Shown: positions 35,567-45,091, counted from the stretch's first letter. The stretch is 45,913 bases of DNA from Pseudomonadota bacterium (GCA_031119395.1 JAVHYA010000020.1:21365-67277); one strand, 5' to 3'. Numbers and translations: made by a program. Notes: generated by a model from the sequence alone, not told the origin.

Positions 35567-38500
35567 GCATCTCCGCCCCCTTCATCCAACGGCCCATCGG
35601 CACCTCGCTGCTGGGCGTGGCGCTGCTGCTCATCGGCCTGGTGGCCTGGCCCATGCTGCCGGTGGCGCCGCTGCCGCAGGTGGACTTCCCGACGCTGCAG
35701 GTCACGGGCAAGCTGCCCGGCGCCAGCCCGGAGACCATGGCGTCGAACGTGGCGCAGCCGCTGGAGCGGCAGTTCTCGCTCATCCCCGGGCTGTCGCAGA
35801 TGACCTCGACCAGCTCGCTGGGCCTCACGCAGATCACGCTGCAGTTCGACCTGGACCGCAACATCGACGGCGCCGCGCTGGACACGCAGTCGGCCATCAA
35901 CGCGGCCACCGGCCAGCTGCCCAAGAACCTGCCCAGCCCGCCGAGCTTTCGCAAGATCAACCCGGCCGATTCGCCGGTGCTGCTGTACGCGGTGCATTCC
36001 GACGTGCTGCCCATGACCGAGGTGGACGACTACGCCGAGAACATCCTGGCGCAGCAGATCTCGCGCATCGAGGGCGTGGGCCTGGTCAACGTGTTCGGCC
36101 AGCAGAAGCCCGCCGTGCGCATCCAGGTCGACCCGGCCAAGATCAAGGGGCTGGGGCTGAGCCTGGAGGACATCCGCGGCGTGATCGCCAACACCACGGT
36201 GAGCGCGCCGACGGGCACCATCGACGGGCGCAGCCAGGCCTTCAACGTCTACACCAACGACCAGATCCTGAAAGCCGGGCCGTGGAACGACATGGTGCTG
36301 GCCTGGCGCAACGGCGCGCCGATCCGCGTGCGCGACGTGGGCGTGGCGGTGGACGGGCCCGAGAACGCCAAGATCGCCGCCTGGGCCTACCCGGGCGCCG
36401 CGGCGCCAGCGGACACCGGCATCCAGGGCGGGCCGGCCATCACCCTGGCCATCACCAAGATGCCCGGCGCCAACGTGATCGAGACGGTGGACCGCGTGCA
36501 GGCCGCGCTGCCCCGGCTGAAGGCGGCGATCCCGCCGAGCGTGAAGGTCGACACCATCATCGACCGCACGCAGACGATCCGCGCGTCGGTCAAGGACGTG
36601 GAGTTCACGCTCATCCTGTCGATCGCGCTGGTGGTGGCGGTGATCTTCGTCTTCCTGCGCAACCTCACGGTGACGCTGATCCCCAGCGTGACGGTGCCCC
36701 TGGCCATCCTGGGCACGTCGGCGGTGATGTACGTGCTGGGCTACTCGCTGGACAACCTGTCGCTCATGGCGCTGACCATCGCGGTGGGCTTCGTGGTCGA
36801 CGACGCGATCGTGATGCTGGAGAACATCTACCGCCACATCGAGGACGGCATGGAACCGCTGAAGGCCGCGCTGCAGGGCGCCAGCGAGATCGGCTTCACC
36901 ATCGTGTCGATCTCGGTGTCGCTGGTGGCGGTGTTCATCCCGCTGCTGCTGATGGGCGGCATCGTGGGGCGGCTGTTCCGCGAGTTCGCGGTGACGGTCA
37001 CGCTCACCATCCTGGTGTCGGTGCTGGTGTCGCTCACGCTCACGCCGATGCTGTGCGCCAGGTTCCTCAAGAACCACCCGAAGGACGCCGCCGGCCACAG
37101 CACCGAGAAGCACGGGCGCCTGTTCCAGCTCTTCGAGCGCGGCTTCGACGCCATGCTGGGCGGCTACCGGCGCGGGCTGGAGATCGTGCTGCGGCATCCC
37201 TTCGCCACGCTGATGAGCTTCCTGGCCACGGTGGCGGCCACGGTGGTGCTCTTCATGGTCATCCCCAAGGGCTTCTTCCCGCAGCAGGACACGGGCTTCA
37301 TCTTCGGCTCCGCCGTGGCCGGGCAGGATTCGTCGTCCGAGGCCATGCACGCACGCATGCTGGCGCTGGCCGACATCGTGCGCGAGGACCCGGACGTCAC
37401 CACCTTCGGCATGCAGGCCGGGGCCAGCACCTTCAACGCGGGCAACTTCTTCATCGCCCTCAAGCCCATCGACGAGGGCCGCACGGCCAATGCCGACCAG
37501 ATCATCGCGCGGCTGCGGCCGAAGCTGGCGCGCGTGCCGGGCATCACGCTGTACATGCAGGCCGGGCAGGACATCAACGTCGGCGGCCGGCTGGCGCGCA
37601 CCCAGTACCAGTACACGCTGACGGACACCCACCTGGCCGAGCTCAACGACTGGACGCCGCGCATCGTCGAGAAGCTGCAGGCCCTGCCGCAGCTGGCCGA
37701 CGTCACCTCCGACCAGCAGAACGCCGCGCCGACGGCCAACGTGACCATCGACCGCGAGAAGGCGTCGAGCTACGGCATCACGCCGGCCCTGGTGGACGCG
37801 ACGCTGTACGACGCCATCGGCCAGCGCCAGGTGGCCCAGTACTTCACCCAGCTCAACAGCTACAACGTGGTGCTGGAGGTCACGCCCGCGCTGCAGAAGG
37901 ACCCGCAGCTCTTCGACAGGCTGTTCCTGACCTCGCCCATCAACGGCCAGCAGATCCCGCTGTCGACCTTCGTGAGGATCGACACCACCCGCACCGGCTA
38001 CCTGGCGGTCAACCACCAGGGCCAGTTCCCGGCCGTGACCATCTCCTTCAACCTGAAGCCGGGCGTGTCGCTGGGCGACGCGGTGAACGCGATCCAGAAG
38101 ACGCAGACCGAGATGGGCGTGCCGCCCACGCTCACCGGCACCTTCCAGGGCACGGCGCAGGCCTTCGGCGCGTCGCTGCGCACGCAGCCCTACCTGATCG
38201 CCGCGGCGCTGGTGGCGGTGTACATCGTGCTGGGGCTGCTGTACGAGAGCTACATCCACCCGCTCACGATCCTGTCGACGCTGCCCTCGGCGGGCGTGGG
38301 TGCGTTGCTGATCCTGATGGCGGGCGGCTACGATCTGTCGGTGATCGCGCTCATCGGCATCATCCTGCTCATCGGCATCGTGAAGAAGAACGGCATCATG
38401 ATGGTCGACTTCGCGCTGCATGCCGAGCGCGACAAGGGCATGAGCCCGCGCGACGCGATCTTCGAGGCCTGCCTGCTGCGCTTCCGGCCGATCATGATGA

Positions 38501-38754
38501 CCACGATGTGTGCGCTGCTCTCGGGCCTGCCGCTGATGCTGGGGCACGGCGCCGGCTCGGAACTGCGCCGGCCGCTGGGCTACGCCATGGTGGGCGGACT
38601 GATCCTGTCGCAGGTGCTCACCCTGTTCACCACGCCGGTGGTGTACCTCTACCTGGACCGCGCGCACCACTGGTACGTGCGCCGCAAGGAGGCCCGGGCA
38701 GCGCGTCGCCGCGGCGCCGCGCCGCTGGCACCGGAGGCGGCGGCCCACCCATGA
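35563..38754 (+). CDS. RND multidrug efflux permease (MdtB/MdtC-like)
   Basis: A 1063-residue HAE1-type RND transporter with 12 predicted membrane helices and two large periplasmic loops. The N-terminus [16 protein letters not shown] and the helix-4 proton-relay motif [18 protein letters not shown] are diagnostic. The pattern ([31 protein letters not shown]) points to the MdtB/MdtC subgroup. E. coli uses an MdtB-MdtC heteromer, but only one permease is present here, which suggests a homotrimer. Its start and stop each overlap neighbours by ATGA. Confidence 0.95.
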   Translation: MSISAPFIQRPIGTSLLGVALLLIGLVAWPMLPVAPLPQVDFPTLQVTGKLPGASPETMASNVAQPLERQFSLIPGLSQMTSTSSLGLTQITLQFDLDRNIDGAALDTQSAINAATGQLPKNLPSPPSFRKINPADSPVLLYAVHSDVLPMTEVDDYAENILAQQISRIEGVGLVNVFGQQKPAVRIQVDPAKIKGLGLSLEDIRGVIANTTVSAPTGTIDGRSQAFNVYTNDQILKAGPWNDMVLAWRNGAPIRVRDVGVAVDGPENAKIAAWAYPGAAAPADTGIQGGPAITLAITKMPGANVIETVDRVQAALPRLKAAIPPSVKVDTIIDRTQTIRASVKDVEFTLILSIALVVAVIFVFLRNLTVTLIPSVTVPLAILGTSAVMYVLGYSLDNLSLMALTIAVGFVVDDAIVMLENIYRHIEDGMEPLKAALQGASEIGFTIVSISVSLVAVFIPLLLMGGIVGRLFREFAVTVTLTILVSVLVSLTLTPMLCARFLKNHPKDAAGHSTEKHGRLFQLFERGFDAMLGGYRRGLEIVLRHPFATLMSFLATVAATVVLFMVIPKGFFPQQDTGFIFGSAVAGQDSSSEAMHARMLALADIVREDPDVTTFGMQAGASTFNAGNFFIALKPIDEGRTANADQIIARLRPKLARVPGITLYMQAGQDINVGGRLARTQYQYTLTDTHLAELNDWTPRIVEKLQALPQLADVTSDQQNAAPTANVTIDREKASSYGITPALVDATLYDAIGQRQVAQYFTQLNSYNVVLEVTPALQKDPQLFDRLFLTSPINGQQIPLSTFVRIDTTRTGYLAVNHQGQFPAVTISFNLKPGVSLGDAVNAIQKTQTEMGVPPTLTGTFQGTAQAFGASLRTQPYLIAAALVAVYIVLGLLYESYIHPLTILSTLPSAGVGALLILMAGGYDLSVIALIGIILLIGIVKKNGIMMVDFALHAERDKGMSPRDAIFEACLLRFRPIMMTTMCALLSGLPLMLGHGAGSELRRPLGYAMVGGLILSQVLTLFTTPVVYLYLDRAHHWYVRRKEARAARRRGAAPLAPEAAAHP

Positions 38755-39428
38755 GAGTGCTGATCGTCGAGGACGAGCGCAAGACCGCCGACTACCTGCG
38801 CCAGGGCTTGACGGAGCAGGGCTGCACCGTCGACGTGGCGCACGACGGCATCGACGGCCAGCACCTGGCCGTGCACTACGACTTCGACGTGATCGTGCTC
38901 GACGCCATGCTGCCCGGCCTGGACGGCTTCGAGGTGCTGCGCTCGCTGCGCGCCGTGAAGGGCACGCCGGTCATCATGCTCACCGCGCGCGATGGCGTGG
39001 AGGACCGCGTGAAGGGCCTGCAGGGCGGGGCCGACGACTACCTGGTCAAGCCCTTCTCCTTCATCGAGCTGCTGGCGCGGCTGCAGGCGCTCACGCGGCG
39101 CGGCCGTGCCCAGGAGCCCACGCTGCTGCGGGTGGGCGACCTGCAGGTGGACCTGATCGGCCGCAAGGCGCATCGTGGCGGCCAGCGCATCGACCTCACC
39201 GCCAAGGAGTTCGCGCTGGTGGCCCTGCTGGCGCGGCGCCAGGGCGAGATCCTGTCCAAGACCACCATCGCCGAGCTGGTGTGGGACATGCATTTCGACA
39301 GCAACACCAACGTGGTCGAGGTGGCCATCAAGCGCCTGCGCGGCAAGATCGACGCGCCCTTCGCGCAGCCGCTGCTGCACACCATCCGCGGGATGGGTTA
39401 TGTGCTGGAGGAGCGAGGCGGGCATTGA
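38751..39428 (+). CDS. Heavy-metal-type response regulator (CusR/IrlR-like)
   Basis: A 225-residue OmpR/PhoB-family response regulator. The receiver has the acidic pocket (VEDERKT) and phospho-acceptor Asp51 (VLDAMLPG), with Lys in LVKPFSF. The winged-helix DNA-binding domain ends [15 protein letters not shown]...GMGYVLEE. The sequence type matches CusR/IrlR regulators. It overlaps the RND permease stop (ATGA), so it is translated with the pump it probably controls. Confidence 0.95.
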   Translation: MRVLIVEDERKTADYLRQGLTEQGCTVDVAHDGIDGQHLAVHYDFDVIVLDAMLPGLDGFEVLRSLRAVKGTPVIMLTARDGVEDRVKGLQGGADDYLVKPFSFIELLARLQALTRRGRAQEPTLLRVGDLQVDLIGRKAHRGGQRIDLTAKEFALVALLARRQGEILSKTTIAELVWDMHFDSNTNVVEVAIKRLRGKIDAPFAQPLLHTIRGMGYVLEERGGH

Positions 39429-39430
39429 AT

Positions 39431-39553
39431 ACGGGCATCCGTACGCGAAGGGCGCGAAGATCACGCGAAGGACGCGAAGAATTCAAGATGAAGTTGGCTG
39501 TTCTTTTGCGCTCTTCGCGCAAGCTTCGCGCCCCTCGCGCACGGATGTCCGTC
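39431..39553. repeat. Long imperfect hairpin repeat between regulator and kinase
   Basis: The left arm carries CGCGAAGGGCGCGAAG and CGCGAAGGACGCGAAG. The right arm carries the complement CTTCGCGCAAGCTTCGCGCC and CTCGCGCACGGATG. Outer ends match as CATCCGT/ACGGATG. It fills the whole gap between the response regulator stop and the kinase start. This looks like an interspersed palindromic element inserted in the operon. Confidence 0.8.
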
Positions 39554-39558
39554 CCCCC

Positions 39559-40938
39559 ATGAGCCCCCGCAACTCCATCGCCATCCGCCTGGCACTCATG
39601 TACGCCGTGGTGGCGCTGGTGGTGTTCTCGCTGGTCGGCGTGGCCCTGCACCAGGTGCTCAGCCGCGAACTGGCGCGCCACCGGCACGAGCAGGTGCAAG
39701 GGCGCCTGGAAGACGTGCGCTACCTGCTGGTGCACGGCCGCTCGCCCCAGCTGGCGAGCCGTGCCAAGGACAAGATCGCCGCGCTGGTGAGCCACGGCGG
39801 CGAGACGCGCTTCTGGATGTGGAGCGACGACCCCGCCTTTCGCTGGGGCGAGGGCGCCGAGGCGATCGCCGCGCACATGCGCACCCATTCGGGCGTGGTC
39901 GACCTGCCGGTCGGGCCGGGCGGCAGCGCGATGGCGGTGCTGTCGGTCGACGTGCCGGCCAACGACATCCGCGCGGGCCTGCAGCTCATCGCGGCCGTGA
40001 GCGAGGCCTCGTTCTCGCGCACCCTGCGGGCCTTCGAGACCGCGCTGGCCCTGTTGACGGTGGTCGGCGTCGTCAGCGTCGGCCTGCTGGGCTTCTGGAT
40101 CGCCCGGCTGGGCCTGCGGCCCGTGCAGCAGCTGTCGGAAGACGCCCGGCGCATCGGCCCGGACAACCGCGGCCAGCGGCTGGAGCTGCCCGACCTGCCG
40201 CTGGAGCTGTCGCAGCTGGGCGGCTCCTTCAACGCCGCGCTGGACCGGCTCGATGCCGCCTACCGCCAGCTGGAGACCTTCAACGCCGACGTGGCGCACG
40301 AGCTGCGCACGCCGCTGGCCAACCTCATCGGCCAGACCCAGGTCACGCTGGCGCGCGAGCGCGACGCGCCGGAACTGCGCGAGGTGCTGCAGTCCAACCT
40401 GGAGGAGCTGGAACGCCTGCGCGCCATCGTCGCCGACATGCTGTTCCTGGCGCGGGCGGAGCAGGGCGAGCGCGCGCACCGGCTCACCGAGTCCTCGCTC
40501 GCCCAGGAGGTGGACAAGACCGTCGAGTTCTTCGACGTGCTGCTCGAAGACGCCGGCATGCACGTCGAGGTGGTGGGCGACGCGGTCGCGCCCATCGAAA
40601 CCTCGCTCTTCCGGCGCGCGCTGAGCAACCTGCTGCAGAACGCCATCCAGCATTCGACGGGCGGCGGCACCATCGTCGCGCGCATCGAGCGGCATGGCGA
40701 GCGCGCCGAGGTGAGCTTTTCCAACCCCAGCGAGCCCATCCGCGCCGAGCAGCTTGCTCGCCTGTTCGACCGCTTCTACCGTGTCGATGCCGCGCGCCAC
40801 AACAGCGGCGAGAACCACGGCCTGGGCCTGGCGATCGTGAAGGCGGTGGCGGCAATGCATGGCGGCACGGTGTTCGCGCGCTCCGGCGAGGGGGTGACCA
40901 CGATCGGTTTCAGCGTCGGGTTGCTATCGAAAAGATAG
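39559..40938 (+). CDS. Heavy-metal-type sensor histidine kinase
   Basis: A 459-residue membrane histidine kinase. Two transmembrane helices (about residues 10-32 and 163-182) bracket a periplasmic domain of about 130 residues. A HAMP domain follows, then the H-box with His248 (DVAHELRTPLANL), the N-box (NLLQNAIQHS) and the G-box (NHGLGLAIVKAV). It probably phosphorylates the adjacent CusR/IrlR-like regulator. No Shine-Dalgarno sequence precedes the ATG; instead the end of the long hairpin lies there. The final residues LLSKR and stop codon come from an interspersed repeat. Confidence 0.94.
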   Translation: MSPRNSIAIRLALMYAVVALVVFSLVGVALHQVLSRELARHRHEQVQGRLEDVRYLLVHGRSPQLASRAKDKIAALVSHGGETRFWMWSDDPAFRWGEGAEAIAAHMRTHSGVVDLPVGPGGSAMAVLSVDVPANDIRAGLQLIAAVSEASFSRTLRAFETALALLTVVGVVSVGLLGFWIARLGLRPVQQLSEDARRIGPDNRGQRLELPDLPLELSQLGGSFNAALDRLDAAYRQLETFNADVAHELRTPLANLIGQTQVTLARERDAPELREVLQSNLEELERLRAIVADMLFLARAEQGERAHRLTESSLAQEVDKTVEFFDVLLEDAGMHVEVVGDAVAPIETSLFRRALSNLLQNAIQHSTGGGTIVARIERHGERAEVSFSNPSEPIRAEQLARLFDRFYRVDAARHNSGENHGLGLAIVKAVAAMHGGTVFARSGEGVTTIGFSVGLLSKR

Positions 40939-40978
40939 CTGCTCGCGCAAGCTGGACGGGCGCTGTCGCCCGATTCGG
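40921..40978 (+). repeat. Interspersed GCTATC repeat, copy 6 (supplies a stop codon)
   Basis: TTGCTATCGAAAAGATAGCT then GCTCGCGCAAGCTGGACGGG and CGCTGTCGCCCGATTCGG. The histidine kinase frame ends Leu-Leu-Ser-Lys-Arg-stop inside it. It also lies just beyond the 3' end of the convergent esterase gene. Confidence 0.88.
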
Positions 40979-40981
40979 CGC

Positions 40982-41893
40982 TCAACTCGGCGCGTGCAAC
41001 CGCCGGTCGATGAAGCGGTCGACGGCCGCGGTGTAGTCGCCCGGCGCGCCCAGTTGCGCATTGATCTGCCCATGGTCGAGCTGCAGCGGCAGCACTTCGG
41101 CGTTCCCGCCCACGGCCCGCACCGCCTGCGCGAAGCGCTGCGACTGGCCGCAGGCGTCGTCGCGCCGCGGCGCGCTGCACACCAGCAGCATCGGCGGCCC
41201 GCCGGGCGACAGGCGCGCCGTGGGCGACACCTGCGTCCACAGGGCGGGGTCGGGCCCGAAGGCGCGGTCGTACAGCGGCAGGTGGCGGCGCTGCATCAGG
41301 GCCACGGTGTCGAGCGCCGCGCTGTCGAGGGCGATGGTGGCCCGCCACGACCGCGCACCCTGCGAGCGGACCAGGTCGGGCGCGGCACTGAGCAGCGCGA
41401 CCAGATGCGCGCCCGCCGAGTGGCCCATGAGCACCACCTGCCGCGGGTCGGCGCCCCACGTGGCGGCCTGCGCCTGCACCCGGGCCAGCGCGCGGGCGAT
41501 GTCCTCGGCCTGTTGCAGGACGGTGACCTGCGGCACCAGGCGGTAGCCGACCGACACCAACACGAAGCCCCGTTCGCGCACCCAGTGGTCGACCTTGGCG
41601 TCGACGACCGAGGCGGCGGCCTTGTCGCCGTACATCCAGCCGCCGCCATGGACCATGACCAGGACCGGCGCCTGCCGCGCCTGTGCGGGCCGGTACACGT
41701 CGATGCGCTGCGCCGGATCCGGGCCGTAGGGCAGGCCGGCGTCGCGCACCACGCCCGCGGGCACGACGGGCGCGCCGAGCTCGACCGTGCGGCCGCGCCA
41801 GCGCACGGTCTCCTGCGCGTGGGGCGCGGCGCACAGTCCGGCGAGCAGGCAGGCCAGCGTCGCGGCGCGCAGGCGAAGCTTGTCGAATGGCAT
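40982..41893 (-). CDS. Secreted alpha/beta hydrolase (carboxylesterase type)
   Basis: A 303-residue alpha/beta hydrolase with a signal peptide (AATLACLLAGLCAAPHAQ). The oxyanion-hole motif is VHGGGWMYG and the nucleophile elbow GHSAGAH. An acidic residue in APRRDDACG and His in LDHGQIN complete the likely triad. This HGGxW type is typical of esterases acting on small or aromatic esters. The start MPFDKLRLRA is taken from the signal peptide; an ATG six codons earlier overlaps the EF-hand gene stop (ATGA) and may also be used. TTCGACAAGCTTCGCC at the start resembles the other interspersed repeat. Confidence 0.85.
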   Translation of the reverse strand: MPFDKLRLRAATLACLLAGLCAAPHAQETVRWRGRTVELGAPVVPAGVVRDAGLPYGPDPAQRIDVYRPAQARQAPVLVMVHGGGWMYGDKAAASVVDAKVDHWVRERGFVLVSVGYRLVPQVTVLQQAEDIARALARVQAQAATWGADPRQVVLMGHSAGAHLVALLSAAPDLVRSQGARSWRATIALDSAALDTVALMQRRHLPLYDRAFGPDPALWTQVSPTARLSPGGPPMLLVCSAPRRDDACGQSQRFAQAVRAVGGNAEVLPLQLDHGQINAQLGAPGDYTAAVDRFIDRRLHAPS

Positions 41894-41907
41894 GGCTTGT
41901 CCCGCCC

Positions 41908-42210
41908 TCATTCGCCGCCGGCGCGGCGGCCGCGCCGGCTGGCCGCGTAGGCCTCGATCTGCTCCATCGTCACGGCGCCGGTGTGCGCGCTGTCGATGGC
42001 GTCGAAGTTGCGGTAGACCCCGGGCATCCTGCCCTTGGCCTCCTCGCGGGTCAGGCGGCCATCGACGTTGGTGTCGGCGGCGCCGAATCTTTTGCGCAGT
42101 TCGGTGCGAAGCCGCTCCTGGCCGGCGGGGTCGGGCGCTTGGGCCAGAGCCTGCGACGCGAGCAGGGCACCGACCAGCGCGGCCAGCGGGGCGTGTCGAA
42201 GCGGTGTCAT
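41908..42210 (-). CDS. Secreted EF-hand protein
   Basis: A 100-residue protein with a signal peptide (LAALVGALLASQALAQ) and a canonical EF-hand loop at residues 46-57 (DTNVDGRLTREE). A second, degenerate loop follows (DAIDSAHTGAVTMEQ). It should bind Ca2+ in the periplasm. It lies 10 bases downstream of the Ser/Gly-rich secreted protein and is coupled to the esterase. Small EF-hand proteins of this type often sit next to two-component systems; here one is divergent upstream. Confidence 0.85.
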   Translation of the reverse strand: MTPLRHAPLAALVGALLASQALAQAPDPAGQERLRTELRKRFGAADTNVDGRLTREEAKGRMPGVYRNFDAIDSAHTGAVTMEQIEAYAASRRGRRAGGE

Positions 42211-42220
42211 CGGTGGCTCC

Positions 42221-42763
42221 TCAGCGGCAGGCGATCACGGCGCCGGCGGCGTTGTAGCAGGTCGCGCTGTGGCTCAGCCCGGTGGCGCTGCTGTAGGCGG
42301 TGCTGCTTTGCACGCTGTTGCCGGTGACGTTGCTCGTCGCGGTGGTGCTGCGGCCCTGGCTGACATGGCCGGCGGCATCGCGGGTGGCACTGCCGCTGCT
42401 CTGCACGCTGCCGTTGGCATTGGCCGCACTCAGGCCGCTCTGGTGGCTGGCCGAGCCGTCGGCATTGACGCGGGTGCTGCCGCTGCGTGCGCCCGTGCCG
42501 CCGTGGGGCCCCATCACGCGGGCAGCGCTGGCCACGGTGCCTTGGCCCTGGCCGTCGGTGGTGAGGGCGCGGCCGCGCACCAGGCTGCCGCCGTTGGCGC
42601 CCTGGCGGCGCACCAGCGCGCCCGACGCCACGCCGCCGTCGGCGTTCGTGCCGCGGTAGCGCAGGGCGCCGGCCTCGGCGCCGGCGGCGGTCAGGGCGGC
42701 AGCGAGCGCCACGGCGCCGAGGGCGGCGCCGCGCAGGAAGAGGGGATGGGCATGGGTCGGCAT
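42221..42763 (-). CDS. Secreted Ser/Gly/Thr/Asn-rich protein, unknown
   Basis: A 180-residue protein with a signal peptide (LGAVALAAALTAAGAEA). The mature part has imperfect short repeats rich in Gly, Ser, Thr, Asn and Ala (NADGGVASG, NANGSVQSSG, RDAAGHVSQG). It ends with a two-cysteine motif (ATCYNAAGAVIAC). Such beta-repeat-like proteins near EF-hand genes are known as uncharacterised secreted proteins in several proteobacteria. GAGGA precedes the ATG. It is the first gene of the minus-strand trio and is divergent from a response regulator. Confidence 0.75.
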   Translation of the reverse strand: MPTHAHPLFLRGAALGAVALAAALTAAGAEAGALRYRGTNADGGVASGALVRRQGANGGSLVRGRALTTDGQGQGTVASAARVMGPHGGTGARSGSTRVNADGSASHQSGLSAANANGSVQSSGSATRDAAGHVSQGRSTTATSNVTGNSVQSSTAYSSATGLSHSATCYNAAGAVIACR

Positions 42764-42971
42764 GGCGGTGTCCTCGCAGTGAAGGGGTGGATCGGGGGTG
42801 GCACGGCGGGGTCTGCCGTGCCGCTACTGTGGCCGCGAGATGTGAGCGAACGATGCCTGCGGACGGGGCGTCGATGACCATCCATGACACGGCGCCGCGC
42901 CCTGTCATCGTTTGTCATGATTTCGCGCGGCGGCCGAAGGCCGTGCGCCGGGTGCTCGCTACGATCGCGCC

Positions 42972-43691
42972 ATGCCCGAGCCGCTCGCCCGCATCCTGAT
43001 CGCCGACGACGAGGCCGACCTGCGCGCGCTGCTGGAGCGCTACCTGGGCGACCAGGGCTACGCGGTGCGCACCGTGGAGGGCGCGGCGCCGCTGGACCGG
43101 TTGCTGGCGCGCGAGCGCTTCGACGTGCTGGTGCTCGACGTCATGATGCCCGGCGAGGACGGCCTGGCCGTGTGCCGTCGCCTGCGCGCACAGGGCGAGA
43201 CCATTCCCATCGTGATGCTCACGGCGCGCGGCGATCCGGTGGACCGCATCGTCGGCCTGGAGATGGGCGCGGACGACTACCTGCCCAAGCCCTTCAATCC
43301 GCGCGAGCTGCTCGCGCGCATCCAGGCGCTGGTGCGGCGCCAGCGCATGCTCGGCGCCCACGGCGGGCCGATGGCCGAAGACGGCGAACTGCGCTTCGGC
43401 GCGCACGTGCTGCACCTGGGCCGGCGCACGCTGCACAAGGGCGATGCCGAGGTGCCGCTCACCACCGGCGAGTTCGGCCTTCTCGCCGCCTTCGCCCGCA
43501 ACGCCGGCCGCCCCCTGGGGCGCGAGCGCCTCATCGCGCTGGCGCGTGGGCGCGACCACGAGGCCACCGACCGCAGCATCGACGTGCAGGTCATGCGCCT
43601 GCGCAAGCTGATCGAGGCCGACCCCGCACAGCCACGCCACATCCGCACCGTGTGGGGGGTGGGCTACGTCTTCGTGCCCGAGCCGCAATGA
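42972..43691 (+). CDS. OmpR-family response regulator
   Basis: A 239-residue regulator: receiver with acidic pocket (IADDEAD), phospho-acceptor Asp56 (VLDVMMPGEDG) and Lys in LPKPFNP, then a winged-helix domain (TTGEFGLLAAF, SIDVQVMRLRKLIE, GVGYVFVPE). The pattern is OmpR-like. Its stop overlaps the kinase start (ATGA). It is divergent from the secreted trio across about 200 bases, so it may control that trio; this is inferred from position. Confidence 0.94.
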   Translation: MPEPLARILIADDEADLRALLERYLGDQGYAVRTVEGAAPLDRLLARERFDVLVLDVMMPGEDGLAVCRRLRAQGETIPIVMLTARGDPVDRIVGLEMGADDYLPKPFNPRELLARIQALVRRQRMLGAHGGPMAEDGELRFGAHVLHLGRRTLHKGDAEVPLTTGEFGLLAAFARNAGRPLGRERLIALARGRDHEATDRSIDVQVMRLRKLIEADPAQPRHIRTVWGVGYVFVPEPQ

Positions 43692-45025
43692 ACTGGCGTC
43701 CGCGCAGCCTCTTCGGGCGCAACGCGCTCTTCATCGTCGCGCTGATCGTGCTGGGCCAACTGGGCGGCGCCGTGCTGCTGCGGCAGATGGTGGTCAAGCC
43801 GCGCCTGGACCAGGCGGCCGACGGCGTGGCGCGCACCGTGGCGGCCATCCGCGCCGGCCTGGTGACGGTGCCCGCGGCGCAGCGGCAGGCCTTCGTCGAG
43901 GCCTTCAACGCGCGGGCGCGGGCGGCCGACGGAGGCCGCGAGGCTCCCGCCCCGGCCCTGCTGCGGCCGCTGCTCACGCCGCTGGAACGCGGCTTCGTGC
44001 GCCGGGTGTCGGCCCGCCTGGCCGACCAGGGCGTGGAGGTCATCTGGCGCCGCGACCCGAGTGGCCGCCTGGCCTTGCGGCTGCCGATGGAGGGCAGCGA
44101 CGCGTGGGTGGTGCTTCCCGGCCTGCTGCCGGAGCGCGAGTTCACCGGCGCCTGGCTGGCGGTCAGCACCGTGAGCGTGGTGCTGGCCATCGCGGGCGCG
44201 CTGTGGCTGCAGAGGCGGCTGGACCGGCCCCTGGCACGGGTGGTCGGCGCCGCCCGTGCGCTGGCCGGCGGCCAGGTGCCTGCGCCGCTGCCGGAAGACG
44301 GCCCGACCGAGATCGCCACCGTCAGCCGCAGCTTCAACCAGCTCGTCGCCAGCCTGCAGCAGGCCGAGCGGGAGAGGGCGCTGATGCTGGCGGGCCTGTC
44401 GCACGACCTGCGCACGCCGCTCACCAAGCTGCGGCTGGGCGTGGAGATCCTGCACGGCCGCAGCGAGCCCGAGCTGATGGCGAGCATGACCCGCAGCATC
44501 GAGGAACTGGACGCCATCGTCGGGCAGTTCCTGGATTTCGCGCGCGGCGAGGAGGCCGAGGCGCTGGTGCCGGTCGACCTGGACGCGCTCGCACGGGCCG
44601 TGCACGCGGCCGCCGCCGACCACGGCCGGACGCTGCGGGTCGAGGCGTCGGCCGGCGGGCCGCCGGTCCCCGCGCGGCCGAAGGCCTTGCGTCGCGTGCT
44701 CGACAACCTGGTGGAGAACGCGTTCCGCCACGGGAAGCCGCCGGTCGTGCTGCGCACCGGCCGCGAGGCACCCTGGGCCTGGATCGAGGTGGAGGACCGG
44801 GGGCCGGGCATCGATCCGGCGCAGGCCGACCTGCTCAAGCAGCCCTTCCGGCGTGCCGGCGACGCACGCAGCGGTGCCGCGGGCGCCGGCCTGGGCCTGG
44901 CGATCGCCGAGCGCATCGCGCGCGGCCACGGCGGGCGCTTCGAACTGCTGCCAGCCGCGCAGGGTGGCCTGCGGGCGCGCGTCAGCCTGCCGCTGGATCC
45001 GGGTGATCTGCTATCAAGAAGATAG
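43688..45025 (+). CDS. EnvZ-like sensor histidine kinase
   Basis: A 445-residue sensor kinase. Membrane helices lie near residues 13-32 and 155-175, with a periplasmic region of about 120 residues. The HAMP domain is followed by the H-box with His239 (GLSHDLRTPLTKLR), the N-box (NLVENAFRHG) and the G-boxes (DRGPGID, GAGLGLAIAERI). The layout and H-box (SHDLRTPLT) match EnvZ. The C-terminus LLSRR and stop codon are supplied by an interspersed repeat. Confidence 0.94.
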   Translation: MNWRPRSLFGRNALFIVALIVLGQLGGAVLLRQMVVKPRLDQAADGVARTVAAIRAGLVTVPAAQRQAFVEAFNARARAADGGREAPAPALLRPLLTPLERGFVRRVSARLADQGVEVIWRRDPSGRLALRLPMEGSDAWVVLPGLLPEREFTGAWLAVSTVSVVLAIAGALWLQRRLDRPLARVVGAARALAGGQVPAPLPEDGPTEIATVSRSFNQLVASLQQAERERALMLAGLSHDLRTPLTKLRLGVEILHGRSEPELMASMTRSIEELDAIVGQFLDFARGEEAEALVPVDLDALARAVHAAAADHGRTLRVEASAGGPPVPARPKALRRVLDNLVENAFRHGKPPVVLRTGREAPWAWIEVEDRGPGIDPAQADLLKQPFRRAGDARSGAAGAGLGLAIAERIARGHGGRFELLPAAQGGLRARVSLPLDPGDLLSRR

Positions 45026-45060
45026 CGGCCCGCGCAGAGCGGACGGGCGCTCACAGCCGA
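45008..45060 (+). repeat. Interspersed GCTATC repeat, copy 7 (supplies a stop codon)
   Basis: CTGCTATCAAGAAGATAGCG then GCCCGCGCAGAGCGGACGGG and CGCTCACAGCCGA. The EnvZ-like frame ends Leu-Leu-Ser-Arg-Arg-stop inside it. A partial further similarity (GCAAGAAAGATAGCCCGCC) lies at 45784-45802. Confidence 0.85.
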
Positions 45061-45091
45061 AAAGGTTCGGAAGATGGGCCGAGGCGGCCGC

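Noticed and set aside
34837-38748. 1303-codon open frame on the minus strand
   Set aside because: It lies antisense to the RND permease and adaptor in a high-GC region. Its translation is His/Arg/Gln/Val-rich with no domain, as expected of a shadow frame.
42221-42763. Short repeats in the Ser/Gly-rich protein considered as a CRISPR-like array
   Set aside because: The repeats are irregular in length and sequence and are explained by protein-level repetition in a coding frame.
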